Below, piece after piece: positions 27,371 through 37,562 of a stretch of DNA of 64,000 nt. Source of the stretch: Photorhabdus caribbeanensis (GTDB lineage Bacteria > Pseudomonadota > Gammaproteobacteria > Enterobacterales > Enterobacteriaceae); NCBI RefSeq assembly GCF_018448885.1, contig NZ_RCWB01000018.1:1-64000 (forward strand). Direction: 5' to 3'. The position numbers and the translations under genes were made by a program. A model generated the notes under the pieces. It searched no databases, was not told where the DNA came from, and saw only the letters and a program-made list of their open reading frames with translations. The first letter of the stretch is position 1. Every line of letters begins with the position of its first letter.

Positions 27371-27856
27371 ATGTTAAAAATCATAAAGATACTAGTAACA
27401 ACAACATTGTTGTTCATACCTGTGACGACTCAGGCTGAAGAGATTGGCTCGGTAGACACTGTTTTCAAATTTATCGGGCCTGATCACAAAATTGTCGTGG
27501 AAGCGTTTGATGATCCTGATGTTAAAAATGTGACTTGCTACCTGAGCAGGGCAAAAACAGGCGGAATAAAAGGGGGCTTAGGACTTGCGGAAGATACTTC
27601 TGATGCGGCGATTTCTTGTCAGCAGGTTGGAGAGATTGAACTAACAGACAAGATTAAAAAGAGCAGTAAAAAAGGTCAGGTGGTTTTCCAGAAGCGAACT
27701 TCACTGGTGTTTAAAAAACTTCAAGTCGTCCGTTTCTATGATGCAAACCGTAATGCATTAGTCTATCTGACATATTCCGATAAGATGATCGATGGTTCAC
27801 CGAAGAATGCGATCAGTGCTGTACCGATTATGCCGTGGAAGGCGATAGAAAATTGA
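27371..27856 (+). CDS. creA: CreA-family periplasmic protein
   Basis: CreA is a small conserved secreted protein of unknown function, first gene of creABCD in E. coli. The product is 161 residues (E. coli 157) with a signal peptide ([19 protein letters not shown]). Conserved blocks are [25 protein letters not shown], shortened here to the [10 protein letters not shown] core, [20 protein letters not shown] and the C-terminal [12 protein letters not shown]. The histidine kinase CreC, regulator CreB and CreD that follow in E. coli are absent; a terminator and then convergent arcA come directly. Confidence 0.93.
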   Translation: MLKIIKILVTTTLLFIPVTTQAEEIGSVDTVFKFIGPDHKIVVEAFDDPDVKNVTCYLSRAKTGGIKGGLGLAEDTSDAAISCQQVGEIELTDKIKKSSKKGQVVFQKRTSLVFKKLQVVRFYDANRNALVYLTYSDKMIDGSPKNAISAVPIMPWKAIEN

Positions 27857-27860
27857 GGGG

Positions 27861-27901
27861 CAGGATGGGGTCCTACAGGGATATCCCATCCTGTCATTTT
27901 T
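27861..27901. terminator. Terminator between convergent creA and arcA
   Basis: CAGGATGGG, a loop of about 15 bases, CCCATCCTG, then TCATTTTT. It starts five bases past the creA stop. Confidence 0.8.
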
Positions 27902-27924
27902 ACAGGCTTACCAGATAGTTCAAG

Positions 27925-28641
27925 TTATGCTTCCAAATCACCACAGAAACGATAGCCTTCACCGTGAATGGTGGCGATGATTTCCATCGTATCTGGCGTC
28001 GATTCGAAATGTTTACGGATGCGACGAATCGTTACATCAACGGTACGGTCATGAGGTTTCAATTCACGACCGGTCATCTTTCTCAGTAAATCTGCGCGTG
28101 TTTGGATTTTGCCTGGATTTTCACAGAAATGGAGCATGGCGCGGAACTCGCTGCGTGGCAATTTATACTGCTCTCCCGCCGGGCTGATCAGAGAACGGCT
28201 ATTGATATCTAATTCCCAACCGTTGAATTTATAGCTCTCAACCTGGCGACGTTCCTCGTTGATATTACTCAGATTCATGGTACGAGAAAGCAGGTTGCGG
28301 GCGCGAATAGTTAATTCACGCGGATTAAATGGTTTGGTGATGTAATCATCAGCACCAATTTCCAAGCCAAGGATTTTGTCTACTTCGTTGTCACGGCCGG
28401 TCAGGAACATCAGGGCCACATTTGCTTGCTCACGCAGTTCGCGGGCAAGCAACAAGCCATTTTTGCCTGGAAGGTTGATGTCCATAATCACCAAATTAAT
28501 GTCATTGTTTGACAGAATGTGGTGCATCTCTGAACCATCGGTGGCTTCATAAACTATATACCCTTCAGCTTCGAAAATGCTTTTTAGGGTATTGCGAGTG
28601 ACAATTTCGTCTTCAACAATCAAAATGTGCGGGGTTTGCAT
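27925..28641 (-). CDS. arcA: Response regulator ArcA (aerobic respiration control)
   Basis: The OmpR/PhoB-type partner of the ArcB kinase, repressing respiratory genes at low oxygen. It has 238 residues, identical to E. coli. The receiver domain has Asp 54 in [12 protein letters not shown], the acidic pair ED at 10-11 and Lys in YITKPF. A winged-helix DNA-binding domain fills residues 135-234 ([20 protein letters not shown] is in the recognition region). It lies convergent to creA; a gene-free region of about 650 bp separates it from the thr leader. Confidence 0.97.
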   Translation of the reverse strand: MQTPHILIVEDEIVTRNTLKSIFEAEGYIVYEATDGSEMHHILSNNDINLVIMDINLPGKNGLLLARELREQANVALMFLTGRDNEVDKILGLEIGADDYITKPFNPRELTIRARNLLSRTMNLSNINEERRQVESYKFNGWELDINSRSLISPAGEQYKLPRSEFRAMLHFCENPGKIQTRADLLRKMTGRELKPHDRTVDVTIRRIRKHFESTPDTMEIIATIHGEGYRFCGDLEA

Positions 28642-29231
28642 GGTTGCTACCTAGAATCGCTTAAAAATAAATCAGAATGATTCAAACTACTCTTATCTCA
28701 GGATATTTACTGGTTATTATTTGTCATCACTGAAATTATAGCTTAAATCAGTAATAACATTTATTGATATGTTTTACACTGAAAGTAAAAGTTGCTTTTC
28801 CTTTGGTGGGTATATACCCAAAAAACTGGTTAAACAGTGTTATGTTAGTCCATTAACAGCAATATAACAGCTTGCAATGCATTTACCATCTAAAAAAACT
28901 ACCTTTTATTGACGTACATCAAAATTGATTGTAGCACGTTAATATTATTTATATTGGTTATTTTATACCTTGTATTCTGTCATGCAAATGACAAATTTCT
29001 GTTAATGCATCGGGTGGTTTTGTACGGAAAATAATCTCTGATGAGTTCGTCAGTGAATAAAAATAGCTGATTTTTACGAAAAGATAAAATATATTGTTAA
29101 TTTTGTTAAAAATGGATTTAATAACTGAAAAATTGGCTTCAACAAGAAATATTTGTTTGTCTTGATGACCATGAGATGAATTATTCCAGTACTAAAAATA
29201 TCAAAAAAATAAGATTGTTTAGAGAAAATGT
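28642..29231. other. Long intergenic region between arcA and the thr operon
   Basis: AT-rich, without a supportable protein gene. It includes the arcA promoter region and a perfect 14-bp palindrome TGGGTATATACCCA at 28807-28820. The E. coli genes between arcA and thrL are not seen here. Confidence 0.55.
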
Positions 29232-29260
29232 TTGACTTTGTGCACAAATTCATTTAACCA
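29232..29260 (+). promoter_or_regulatory. Probable thr operon promoter
   Basis: TTGACT at 29232-29237, 17 bp spacer, then TAACCA at 29255-29260. The -35 is good and the -10 poor. The distance to the leader peptide start (29299) would leave a leader of about 30 bases. Confidence 0.45.
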
Positions 29261-29298
29261 ATATAGGGTCAAACCCATTAAATGACAGACAGGAACCT

Positions 29299-29367
29299 AT
29301 GCAAACTATCAGCCTGAAAACCACAATTATTATCACCACCGGAACCACAGGTTGCGGGGCGGGCTGA
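29299..29367 (+). CDS. thrL: thr operon leader peptide
   Basis: A 22-codon frame reading MQTISLKTTIIITTGTTGCG and two more residues, with AGGAAC just upstream. Seven Thr and four Ile codons make up half of it; ribosome stalling there under Thr or Ile shortage would prevent the attenuator hairpin at 29386-29424 from forming. E. coli thrL has 21 residues and the same Thr/Ile run. Confidence 0.92.
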   Translation: MQTISLKTTIIITTGTTGCGAG

Positions 29368-29385
29368 CGCATACATAAAATAGAG

Positions 29386-29424
29386 AAAAAAGCCCGCATC
29401 CAAATCAGATGCGGGCTTTTTTTT
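29386..29424 (+). terminator. thr attenuator
   Basis: AGCCCGCATC, loop, GATGCGGGCT as a perfect 10-bp stem, preceded by an A run and followed by eight T. It lies between the leader peptide and thrA, as expected for transcription attenuation. Confidence 0.93.
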
Positions 29425-29450
29425 GGCGCGGAATCAGGAGAAAAATGTTA

Positions 29451-31910
29451 ATGCGAGTGCTTAAATTTGGAGGAACTTCGGTCGCTAATCACCAGCGTGT
29501 GCTGAGCGTTGCCGATATTGCAGAAAAAAAACTTTCCCAAGGCGGAGTTGCGTTGGTGCTTTCCGCACCGGCAAAAATTACCAATCATTTAGTGGCGATG
29601 ATTGAAAAAACGGTAGCCGGGCAAGAGATCATTACCCATATGCATGATGCTGAGCAGATCTTTGCTGATTTATTACAGAGATTGGCGCAGGAGCAACCTG
29701 GTTTTGCTTATGAACGGTTAAAAATGATGGTTGAGCAAGAATTTGCTCAATTGAAACAGGTTCTGCATGGTATTTCGTTACTGGGGCAATGCCCGGATAG
29801 CATTAACGCTTCCCTGATTTGTCGCGGGGAGAAACTCTCTATCGCAATCATGGAGTCTGTATTGCAGGCGCGTGGTAACAAGGTCACGGTGATTGATCCG
29901 GTAGAAAATTTGTTGGCGCAAGGTCATTACCTTGAATCTACGGTAGATATCAACGAGTCTACGAAGCGCATTGCTTCTCTGAATATTCCTGATGACCATA
30001 TTGTTCTGATGGCGGGATTTACGGCCGGAAATGATAAAGGGGAACTCGTTGTCTTGGGGCGTAATGGTTCTGACTATTCCGCTGCTGTTTTAGCGGCTTG
30101 TTTGCGGGCGACATGTTGCGAAATCTGGACCGATGTGGATGGCGTTTATACCTGTGATCCCAGAGTTGTGCCGGATGCGCGGTTACTAAAAGGCTTGTCC
30201 TATCAGGAAGCGATGGAACTCTCTTATTTCGGCGCCAAGGTGTTGCATCCGCGGACTATTGCCCCGATTGCTCAATTTCAGATCCCGTGTTTGATTAAAA
30301 ATACCGCCAATCCAGATGCGCCGGGAACACTTATAGGTGACGGGCAGAAAGATGAAAGTACGCCGGTAAAAGGGATTACCAACCTGAGCAGTATGGCAAT
30401 GATTAACGTATCAGGGCCGGGTATGAAAGGGGTGGTGGGTATGGCGGCCAGGGTGTTTGCTGTCATGTCTCGCAAAGGGATCTCGGTTGTGCTGATTACT
30501 CAGTCATCTTCAGAATACAGCATCAGCTTCTGTGTGCCTCAACGTGAATTGGAGCGTGCGCGTCAGGCGCTGAGTGAAGAATTCTATCTTGAACTGAAAG
30601 AGGGGGTTCTTGATCCTTTGGATGTGATGGAAAATCTTTCCATTATCTCTGTTGTTGGCGATGGAATGCGTACCTTGCGTGGCATCTCTGCCCGTTTCTT
30701 CTCTGCATTGGCGCGCGGTAATATCAATATCGTTGCCATCGCACAGGGGTCTTCTGAACGTTCTATCTCCGCGGTTATCGATAATGAAGTGGCAACGACC
30801 GCCGTTCGTTTGTGCCATCAGATGTTATTTAATACCGATCAGGTGATCGAAGTTTTTGTCGTTGGTGTTGGTGGTGTCGGCAGTGTTTTAATTGAGCAGA
30901 TCCGTCGTCAGCAAACTTGGTTGAAGCAAAAGCACATTGATTTACGAGTATGTGGTATTGCTAATTCACGGGCTATGTTGACGGACATGAGAGGTATTTG
31001 CCTTGATAATTGGCAGCAATGTTTATCAGAGGCCAAAGAACCTTTTAGTTTGAGTCGTCTGATCCGTTTGGAAAAAGAGTACCATTTGCTGAACCCGGTG
31101 ATCGTGGATTGTACCTCTAATCAGCAAATTGCTGATCAATACGCCAGTTTCTTGAGTGATGGCTTTAACGTGGTCACGCCGAATAAAAAAGCCAATACAT
31201 CGTCGATGGCTTATTACCATCAGATTCGTAAGGCGGCAGAGAAATCTAAACGTAAATTTCTGTATGACACTAACGTCGGGGCTGGCCTGCCGGTTATTGA
31301 AAACTTACAAAACCTGCTTAATGCGGGTGATGAACTGATTCAGTTCAATGGCATTCTTTCCGGTTCTCTCTCTTTTATTTTCGGTATGCTGGATGAAGGA
31401 ATGTCGCTATCTCAGGCGACGTTACTGGCAAAAGAGAAGGGTTATACCGAACCTGATCCGCGCGATGATCTGTCCGGCATGGATGTTGCTCGTAAGCTGT
31501 TGATCCTCGCTCGTGAATCAGGTTATGAACTTGAACTGGATGATATTGATGTGGAGCCTGTACTGCCAGCTTCCTTTGATAACAGTGGTGGTGTGGATAC
31601 TTTCCTTGAGCGTTTACCCTCTCTTGATCAGGTATTCAGCCAGCGTGTGGCAGAAGCCAAAGGACAGGGAAAAGTGTTGCGCTATGTTGGCATAATTGAA
31701 GATGGTCGTTGTAAGGTGAAAATCGCCGCAGTAGATGGCAATGATCCGCTTTATAAAGTCAAAAATGGCGAAAATGCGTTGGCATTCTACACACGTTACT
31801 ATCAGCCAATACCGCTGGTACTGCGGGGATACGGGGCGGGTAATGATGTTACTGCCGCAGGTGTGTTCGCAGATATGCTGCGTACCTTGTCCTGGAAACA
31901 GGGAGTTTAA
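29451..31910 (+). CDS. thrA: Bifunctional aspartokinase I / homoserine dehydrogenase I
   Basis: Catalyses the first and third steps from aspartate to threonine. The kinase domain (residues 1-290) opens with [13 protein letters not shown]; paired ACT regulatory domains (about 310-460) mediate threonine feedback; the dehydrogenase domain begins at [16 protein letters not shown] (NAD(P)-binding) and includes [11 protein letters not shown] and [14 protein letters not shown]. From the ATG at 29451 it has 819 residues (E. coli 820). An ATG two codons earlier (29445) is closer to the AGGAG and could be used. First gene of thrABC; thrB starts three bases past the stop. Confidence 0.96.
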   Translation: MRVLKFGGTSVANHQRVLSVADIAEKKLSQGGVALVLSAPAKITNHLVAMIEKTVAGQEIITHMHDAEQIFADLLQRLAQEQPGFAYERLKMMVEQEFAQLKQVLHGISLLGQCPDSINASLICRGEKLSIAIMESVLQARGNKVTVIDPVENLLAQGHYLESTVDINESTKRIASLNIPDDHIVLMAGFTAGNDKGELVVLGRNGSDYSAAVLAACLRATCCEIWTDVDGVYTCDPRVVPDARLLKGLSYQEAMELSYFGAKVLHPRTIAPIAQFQIPCLIKNTANPDAPGTLIGDGQKDESTPVKGITNLSSMAMINVSGPGMKGVVGMAARVFAVMSRKGISVVLITQSSSEYSISFCVPQRELERARQALSEEFYLELKEGVLDPLDVMENLSIISVVGDGMRTLRGISARFFSALARGNINIVAIAQGSSERSISAVIDNEVATTAVRLCHQMLFNTDQVIEVFVVGVGGVGSVLIEQIRRQQTWLKQKHIDLRVCGIANSRAMLTDMRGICLDNWQQCLSEAKEPFSLSRLIRLEKEYHLLNPVIVDCTSNQQIADQYASFLSDGFNVVTPNKKANTSSMAYYHQIRKAAEKSKRKFLYDTNVGAGLPVIENLQNLLNAGDELIQFNGILSGSLSFIFGMLDEGMSLSQATLLAKEKGYTEPDPRDDLSGMDVARKLLILARESGYELELDDIDVEPVLPASFDNSGGVDTFLERLPSLDQVFSQRVAEAKGQGKVLRYVGIIEDGRCKVKIAAVDGNDPLYKVKNGENALAFYTRYYQPIPLVLRGYGAGNDVTAAGVFADMLRTLSWKQGV

Positions 31911-31912
31911 TT

Positions 31913-32842
31913 GTGATTAAAATCTATGCGCCTGCCTCTGTTGGCAATGTCAGTGTTGGGTTTGATGTACTGGGGGCGGCGGTCTCTCCGATTGATGGTA
32001 CTTTATTAGGTGATTGCGTTACTGTCCGGGCAGCAGAGAGCTTCAGTTTGCATAATGAAGGGCTGTTTGTGGGGAAGTTACCTGAGAATCTGGAGCACAA
32101 CATCGTTTATCAATGCTGGCAATTATTCTGTCAGCATTTGGGTAAACAATTACCTGTGGCAATGACGCTGGAAAAAAATATGCCAATTGGCTCTGGTCTT
32201 GGCTCTAGCGCTTGTTCTGTTGTTGCTGGCTTGATGGCGCTGAATGAATTTGCAGGTCTTCCGTTTAGTGAAAACCAGTTACTGGCAATGATGGGGGAAC
32301 TGGAAGGACGCATTTCCGGCAGTATTCACTATGATAACGTCGCACCATGTTATCTCGGAGGTTTACAACTGATCATGGAGCAGGGGGATATTATCTGTCA
32401 GCCGGTACCTTCGTTTGATGAGTGGTTATGGGTGATGGCTTATCCGGGCATTAAAGTTTCTACCGCAGAAGCCAGAGCGATTTTACCTGTGGAATATTCG
32501 AAGCAGGATGTTATCGATCATGGCCGTTTTCTTGCTGGCTTTATTCATGCTTGTCATACACGGCAACCCGATCTGGCAGCCAAATTGATGAAAGATGTGG
32601 TGGCTGAACCATATCGTACTCAACTACTGCCGGGTTTTGCTAAGGCTCGTGAAACCGCGAAACGGATAGGAGCATTGGCGTGTGGTATTTCTGGTTCTGG
32701 GCCGACCTTGTTCTCCATTTGTAATGATATGGCGACCGCAGAAGAAATGGCTAAATGGCTGCAACAGCATTATGTTCAGAATGATGAAGGTTTTGTACAC
32801 ATTTGCCGTCTGGATCTCGCAGGCGCACGACAGATAGGGTAA
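31913..32842 (+). CDS. thrB: Homoserine kinase
   Basis: A GHMP-family kinase that phosphorylates homoserine, the fourth step in threonine synthesis. It has 309 residues (E. coli 310) and starts with GTG at 31913 inside a GGGAG-led junction with thrA. The ATP-binding GHMP motif is [15 protein letters not shown], and the C-terminal motif is [14 protein letters not shown]. It is translationally coupled to thrA and to thrC (ATG four bases after its stop). Confidence 0.96.
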   Translation: MIKIYAPASVGNVSVGFDVLGAAVSPIDGTLLGDCVTVRAAESFSLHNEGLFVGKLPENLEHNIVYQCWQLFCQHLGKQLPVAMTLEKNMPIGSGLGSSACSVVAGLMALNEFAGLPFSENQLLAMMGELEGRISGSIHYDNVAPCYLGGLQLIMEQGDIICQPVPSFDEWLWVMAYPGIKVSTAEARAILPVEYSKQDVIDHGRFLAGFIHACHTRQPDLAAKLMKDVVAEPYRTQLLPGFAKARETAKRIGALACGISGSGPTLFSICNDMATAEEMAKWLQQHYVQNDEGFVHICRLDLAGARQIG

Positions 32843-32845
32843 CTG

Positions 32846-34144
32846 ATGAAACTGTATAACTTAAAAGACAACAGCGAGCAGGTAAATTTTGCACAGGCAG
32901 TTAAACAGGGGTTGGGCAAACAGCAAGGGCTTTTCTTCCCGCAAGATTTACCGGAATTTAGCCGTGAAGAAATTGACCAACTGTTGAAACTGGATTTTGT
33001 TACTCGCAGCAGTCGCATTCTTTCAGCGTTTATTGGCGAAGAAATTCCGCCAGAACAACTGGCGACACGAGTTCAGCATGCTTTTACTTTTCCGGCGCCT
33101 GTTGCCAAAGTAGAAAATGATGTTGCAACGTTGGAATTATTCCACGGCCCAACTCTGGCATTTAAGGATTTTGGCGGTCGTTTTATGGCGCAAATGTTGG
33201 CACAAGTTGCTGGTGAGCAGCCAGTAACCATCCTGACGGCGACTTCCGGCGATACGGGGGCAGCAGTAGCGCACGCCTTTTATGGTTTGAATAATGTACA
33301 GGTGGTGATCCTCTACCCACAGGGCAAAATCAGCCCGTTACAGGAGAAACTGTTTTGTACCTTGGGCGGTAATATTCACACGGTGGCGATTGATGGCGAT
33401 TTCGATGATTGCCAGGCGTTGGTTAAACAAGCGTTTGATGATCAAGAGTTGAAACAAGCTCTGTATCTCAATTCAGCCAACTCAATTAACATCAGCCGTT
33501 TGTTGGCGCAAATTTGCTACTATTTTGAAGCGGTTGCTCAGCTACCAGAAGATAAACGCGAACAACTGGTTATCTCTGTACCGAGTGGGAATTTTGGTGA
33601 TTTGACCGCGGGTTTATTGGCAAAATCGATGGGATTGCCAGTAAAACGTTTTATCGCTGCCACTAATGTTAACGATACGGTTCCACGTTATCTAGAGGGT
33701 GGAAAATGGTTGCCTCATCAGACCGTTGCCACGCTTTCCAACGCAATGGATGTGAGCCAGCCAAACAATTGGCCACGGATTGAAGCGCTGTTTTGTCGTA
33801 AATCCTGGCCGTTGAGTGAATTGGGATATGGTGTAGTCAGTGATGACGTGACAAAAGAGACGATTCAGGAACTGGCTAAACTGGGTTATATCTCTGAACC
33901 TCATGCCGCGGTTGCTTATCGTGTTCTGCGTGATCAATTACAAGACGGTGAATACGGATTATTTCTCGGTACGGCTCATCCAGCGAAATTTAAAGAGAGT
34001 GTGGAACAGATTCTGGGGGAGGAATTACCATTGCCCAAAGCTTTGGCAGAACGGGCTGATCTGGAGCTGCTGTCCCATTACCTACCGGCAGATTTTGCTA
34101 GGTTGCGAGCTTTCCTGATGGAAAGAGCACCCAAGTCATTATGA
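32846..34144 (+). CDS. thrC: Threonine synthase
   Basis: A pyridoxal-phosphate enzyme that converts O-phosphohomoserine to threonine. The product has 432 residues (E. coli 428). The PLP Lys lies in GPTLAFKDFGGRFMAQ near residue 107, and the phosphate-binding loop in PSGNFGDLTAG. TATSGDTGAAVAHAF is also conserved. Last gene of thrLABC, followed by a GC hairpin. Confidence 0.96.
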   Translation: MKLYNLKDNSEQVNFAQAVKQGLGKQQGLFFPQDLPEFSREEIDQLLKLDFVTRSSRILSAFIGEEIPPEQLATRVQHAFTFPAPVAKVENDVATLELFHGPTLAFKDFGGRFMAQMLAQVAGEQPVTILTATSGDTGAAVAHAFYGLNNVQVVILYPQGKISPLQEKLFCTLGGNIHTVAIDGDFDDCQALVKQAFDDQELKQALYLNSANSINISRLLAQICYYFEAVAQLPEDKREQLVISVPSGNFGDLTAGLLAKSMGLPVKRFIAATNVNDTVPRYLEGGKWLPHQTVATLSNAMDVSQPNNWPRIEALFCRKSWPLSELGYGVVSDDVTKETIQELAKLGYISEPHAAVAYRVLRDQLQDGEYGLFLGTAHPAKFKESVEQILGEELPLPKALAERADLELLSHYLPADFARLRAFLMERAPKSL

Positions 34145-34150
34145 AAGTGG

Positions 34151-34178
34151 GCGCCGCACAGATCATGCGGCGTTTATT
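34151..34178. terminator. Terminator between convergent thrC and yaaA
   Basis: CGCCGCA, loop, TGCGGCG followed by TTTATTATT. It begins about seven bases after the thrC stop. Confidence 0.65.
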
Positions 34179-34193
34179 ATTGATAATAAGGTC

Positions 34194-34970
34194 TTAATGT
34201 TGTTCAGGGCGCTTAAATACCAGCTCATTTCCTTTGGATAACGATTCATCAAAGGCGTAGCCATCCAGATTAAACTCCACCAGACGGTCAGTTTGCGTTA
34301 ATTGATTCTGAATAATAAACCGGCTCATTAGCCCGCGGGCTTTTTTCGCATAAAAACTAATGATTTTATACTTACCGTTTTTCTCATCGAGGAATACAGG
34401 TTTGATAATTTTACCGGCTAACTTTTTCGTATTCACGGATTTGAAATATTCATCAGAAGCCAGATTAACCAACACATTATCACCTTGTTGTTCTAAAGCT
34501 TCATTGAGTTTTTCTGTGATGAGATCTCCCCAGAAAGCGTAGAGATCTTTACCGCGTTTATTTTCCAGCTTGATCCCCATTTCCAGCCGGTAAGGCTGCA
34601 TCAGATCCAACGGACGGAGTACACCATAAAGGCCAGATAAGATACGCAGATGATTCTGAGCAAAATCAAAATCCTTATTGGAGAAAGATTCAGCCTGCAT
34701 ACCGGTATAAACATCACCTTTAAATGCCAGAATAGCCTGACGGGCATTTTCTGGCGTGAAATCAGCATGCCATTCACCAAAACGAGCGGCATTCAGGCCG
34801 GCAAGTTTATCGCTGATACCCATCAAACTCGAAATTTGGGCAGGCGTCAGTTCGCGACAAATACTGATTAACTGCTGTGATTGGTCGAGTAATTCTGGTT
34901 GGCTATATTCTTCCGTGGCAAGCGGGCTTTCATAATCAAGGGTTTTTGCAGGTGAAATAGTAATAAGCAT
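34194..34970 (-). CDS. yaaA: Peroxide-stress protein YaaA (DUF328)
   Basis: In E. coli YaaA lowers intracellular free iron and protects DNA during peroxide stress. The ATG at 34970 gives 258 residues, the E. coli length, and starts with the family signature [17 protein letters not shown]. Other conserved parts are [20 protein letters not shown] and [12 protein letters not shown]. The frame extends 22 codons upstream, unsupported. It is convergent with thrC, the same arrangement as in E. coli; beyond it the AT-rich island begins. Confidence 0.95.
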   Translation of the reverse strand: MLITISPAKTLDYESPLATEEYSQPELLDQSQQLISICRELTPAQISSLMGISDKLAGLNAARFGEWHADFTPENARQAILAFKGDVYTGMQAESFSNKDFDFAQNHLRILSGLYGVLRPLDLMQPYRLEMGIKLENKRGKDLYAFWGDLITEKLNEALEQQGDNVLVNLASDEYFKSVNTKKLAGKIIKPVFLDEKNGKYKIISFYAKKARGLMSRFIIQNQLTQTDRLVEFNLDGYAFDESLSKGNELVFKRPEQH

Positions 34971-35373
34971 AATATCGTCCCGGTTGTTCAGATGAGGATA
35001 CTTTAACAGAAGATAGGATAATAAAGAATTAATCACGACGATAGCGGAAACTGTGTGCGTGGTATCTGTAGGGTAACAAGCTGATAATTTTGCATTCCAT
35101 TTTATTGATCGATACTGCCATTAACGTTAAAAATATTTAAATAATTTATAAAGTTATATTTTTGTTTAATTTTATATATAAATTTAAATAAAGTTTTTTG
35201 GCTTATTAAAATATTAATTTTTGTGAATTTGATCTATTTTTCTTGGATTATAATAGAGTAATTATTACTAAAAATAAGAAAGTGTACAAAATTACGGCTT
35301 CTTATTTAATTGAAATCGGGGAAATACCATTAATGAAATCGATTGGATAAATAAAATATAAATAGGATAAGAT
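34971..35373. other. AT-rich intergenic region at the left edge of the island
   Basis: No gene seen. GC falls sharply from about 35100 onward, marking the left border of the inserted segment between yaaA and talB. Promoters for yaaA and the MFS gene should be here. Confidence 0.55.
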
Positions 35374-36585
35374 ATGGAGAATAAAAATAAGCTATTATCC
35401 TCGGATATAATATCTATCTTTGGTGCAGGAATAAGTGAAATAGCGCTTCTTTCACTTGTATATTCAATTACCAAGTCCGAGATAGATACGTCTTTAATGG
35501 TATCTGTAAGGTTAACAGCGAGTATATTAGTTTTTGTAGTTATTGGTGGGTTAACTGCTCGGTTTAGTATGCGGGATATTTGTATTACTTCGGATTTCTT
35601 CCGGGCAGTAACAATATTTCTTGCTGTATTTGTCAATAATATATATTTATTATTTTTCATATCTTTTCTCCTATCATTTTTTTCAGGTTTGAATATATCG
35701 ATAAGGTCAGTGGCATACCAGGTATTTGTCAGCTCAGAAGAAAGAGTTGCTTTTATATCAAAGCAACAATTCTATTATGGGTTGCTCTCTATATCTTCTC
35801 CATTGATAGCCGTTTTTTTGATAAATATAATTTCAATACGATCATTATTTCTTGTTGAATCAATGTGTTTTATTTTATCAATTATATTTCTCTTTTTTAT
35901 CGGAGATTGGGGAGCTAAAATAAAGGGAAAAGATATTTCTATGAAGTATGGTGGTTTAGAATATATTATCAAGAATAATGTTCAGAGAAATATATTGTTG
36001 TTTAGGATAAGTATTTTAACTGCAATGGTATCATACCAAGTGATTTCAACCTATATAATGACGTCTAACTATACAACAATTGTCTCTTTATTTAGTGGAT
36101 TACATTCATTTTCTTTTTCTGATTTAATTGCTTATTTTTCCTTTTTAGCTTCTGTTTCAATGTTATTTGGATCTTATTTTTCTAGCTACTATTTTAATAT
36201 AAGTAAATTAAAAAAATCTTTCTTTCTGGGTTCTCTGTTAATTGCAGTTGGGAGTATTCTTTGGGCTATACCTTTATCAAAAATTGTCCTGTTATTTTAT
36301 ACTTTAGGAACTATGCTTATTTTTATCGGACTCTCTTTTTTAAGGATATCTCTCTATACATCAGGGCAAGAGCTGACTCCAGAAAAATATTTTGCGAGAA
36401 TAATATCGTCTTCGGATGCAATTTCAAGAAGTTACCAGTCAGCCTTTGGTCTTATAATAATAGGATTAATCCCTTTGCTAGGAAGTAGTATTTTATTTAT
36501 CTTTTTTGCAATGTGCTCTTTGAGTTCAGTTTTTGTTGCAAAGAAAATAAGCGCTGATGTTGAGGATAAAATAACATTGAAGTAA
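35374..36585 (+). CDS. MFS-type exporter (EntS-like, 12 transmembrane segments predicted)
   Basis: A 403-residue hydrophobic protein with about twelve membrane segments. It resembles the EntS/MFS_3 branch of efflux permeases: a short N-terminus (DIISIFGAGISEIALLSLVY), a charged loop after helix 2 (ARFSMRDICITSDFFRA, at the usual MFS motif-A position) and a central loop (GAKIKGKDISMKYGGLEYI). Start at 35374, preceded by ATAGGATAAG. The coding is extremely AT-rich compared with the neighbouring yaaA and talB, a sign of transfer. It is followed by a gene fragment and an unusual ABC exporter, so it may belong to a locus exporting a peptide or siderophore-like product. Substrate unknown. Confidence 0.8.
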   Translation: MENKNKLLSSDIISIFGAGISEIALLSLVYSITKSEIDTSLMVSVRLTASILVFVVIGGLTARFSMRDICITSDFFRAVTIFLAVFVNNIYLLFFISFLLSFFSGLNISIRSVAYQVFVSSEERVAFISKQQFYYGLLSISSPLIAVFLINIISIRSLFLVESMCFILSIIFLFFIGDWGAKIKGKDISMKYGGLEYIIKNNVQRNILLFRISILTAMVSYQVISTYIMTSNYTTIVSLFSGLHSFSFSDLIAYFSFLASVSMLFGSYFSSYYFNISKLKKSFFLGSLLIAVGSILWAIPLSKIVLLFYTLGTMLIFIGLSFLRISLYTSGQELTPEKYFARIISSSDAISRSYQSAFGLIIIGLIPLLGSSILFIFFAMCSLSSVFVAKKISADVEDKITLK

Positions 36586-36774
36586 TTTATTTTGTATGAA
36601 ATGATTGGCAATGGTTTCAAGTTACTGAATTCAGTGAATTCTTTATCTCGGTGTTTTTTCTAATATTCACGACACAGAAAAATCGTTGTTTGAGTAATAA
36701 GTATATAAAGCATAATTTATGAGATATTTACCTCATATCTGACAGATTATCATTGACTAACGATATTGAAATAA

Positions 36775-36936
36775 TTTAAATATTCGCCCTTTAAAGGAGA
36801 AAGAGCTAAATTAGTAAGCTTACTTAAACAAGTAAACGAAAATAAAGTTTTTAAGAATGATTTTTCAGGAACTGATATCATTTTTATAACTAATTCAGGG
36901 CGCAAAGAAGATCCAAATTTAGCTATTAAAAAATAA
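36775..36936 (+). pseudogene. Headless gene fragment upstream of the ABC exporter
   Basis: A frame of 53 codons ends at TAA 36934-36936 with no usable start codon. Its composition looks coding, reading KGERAKLVSLLKQVNE ... DIIFITNSGRKEDPN. The stop is 13 bases before the ABC gene ATG, typical of operon spacing. The 5' part appears deleted. I do not recognise the family. Confidence 0.45.
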
Positions 36937-36949
36937 AATAAGGTAGCAA

Positions 36950-37456
36950 ATGAATATCTCTTCAATTAAGAATAATTTAATAAAGCAATATAGTACCTTA
37001 ATTCTGTTTCCTATTGAGGTAATAATTAATTTATTATCTTCTTTTTTTTCATTTTTCATATTGATTTATATAATAACGCTTCCTTTGACTGGTGGTTTAG
37101 ATACGGATAGAGTGGGCCTGATTATTTTCTTAATTGTAATATTAAGACCTGTCTTGAGTGTGATTAATAATCTAAGTCTATTTCTCATCACTAAAAAACA
37201 GGCTTATATTCTCTCAACATTTGGTGGTTGTTTTACTAGTAAAGAAGATGCTCAGCAGAATGAACATGATATTGTAAATTATTCCACCTATGATACTAGT
37301 GTGGTTTTGATGATATCTAAGTTAATCTGTTTCATTTATCTCTCCATTCTAATGGTCATTAATGTAGAAGGGGGAACAGTTGGCTTATTATCTTTATATC
37401 CTATATTAATACTATTATCCTTTTTTCTATTTAAAAAAACGAGCCTATCTCTCTAA
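36950..37456 (+). CDS. ABC exporter, N-terminal membrane part (frame broken at an A7 run)
   Basis: 168 residues with several membrane helices (about 17-45, 53-75, 118-135, 142-163), as in the first transmembrane domain of an ABC exporter. The frame stops at 37456, but shifting by one base at the seven-A run 37433-37439 joins it to the downstream open frame, which continues as KKRAYLSKQLAKIRKRRYGF and then into the 631-residue frame. Together they would form one chain of about 835 residues. Start at 36950 with AAGGTAG upstream. The break may be a mutation, slippage that is tolerated, or a sequencing error in a homopolymer. Confidence 0.7.
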   Translation: MNISSIKNNLIKQYSTLILFPIEVIINLLSSFFSFFILIYIITLPLTGGLDTDRVGLIIFLIVILRPVLSVINNLSLFLITKKQAYILSTFGGCFTSKEDAQQNEHDIVNYSTYDTSVVLMISKLICFIYLSILMVINVEGGTVGLLSLYPILILLSFFLFKKTSLSL

Positions 37457-37562
37457 GCAACTAGCAAAGATAAGGAAACGGAGATACGGATTTATTGGGG
37501 ATAATTTTGAGTCTCTGTCTGCTATATTATTAACTGGGTATCAGGGAGGGAAACTTTTAAAT

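Noticed and set aside
28807-28820. Palindrome TGGGTATATACCCA as an ERIC end or operator
   Set aside because: The rest of an ERIC element is absent and no regulator with this site is known to me; left as an unassigned palindrome.
35292-35660. Minus-strand frame of 122 codons over the MFS gene start
   Set aside because: Overlaps the well-supported membrane protein and has no recognisable features.
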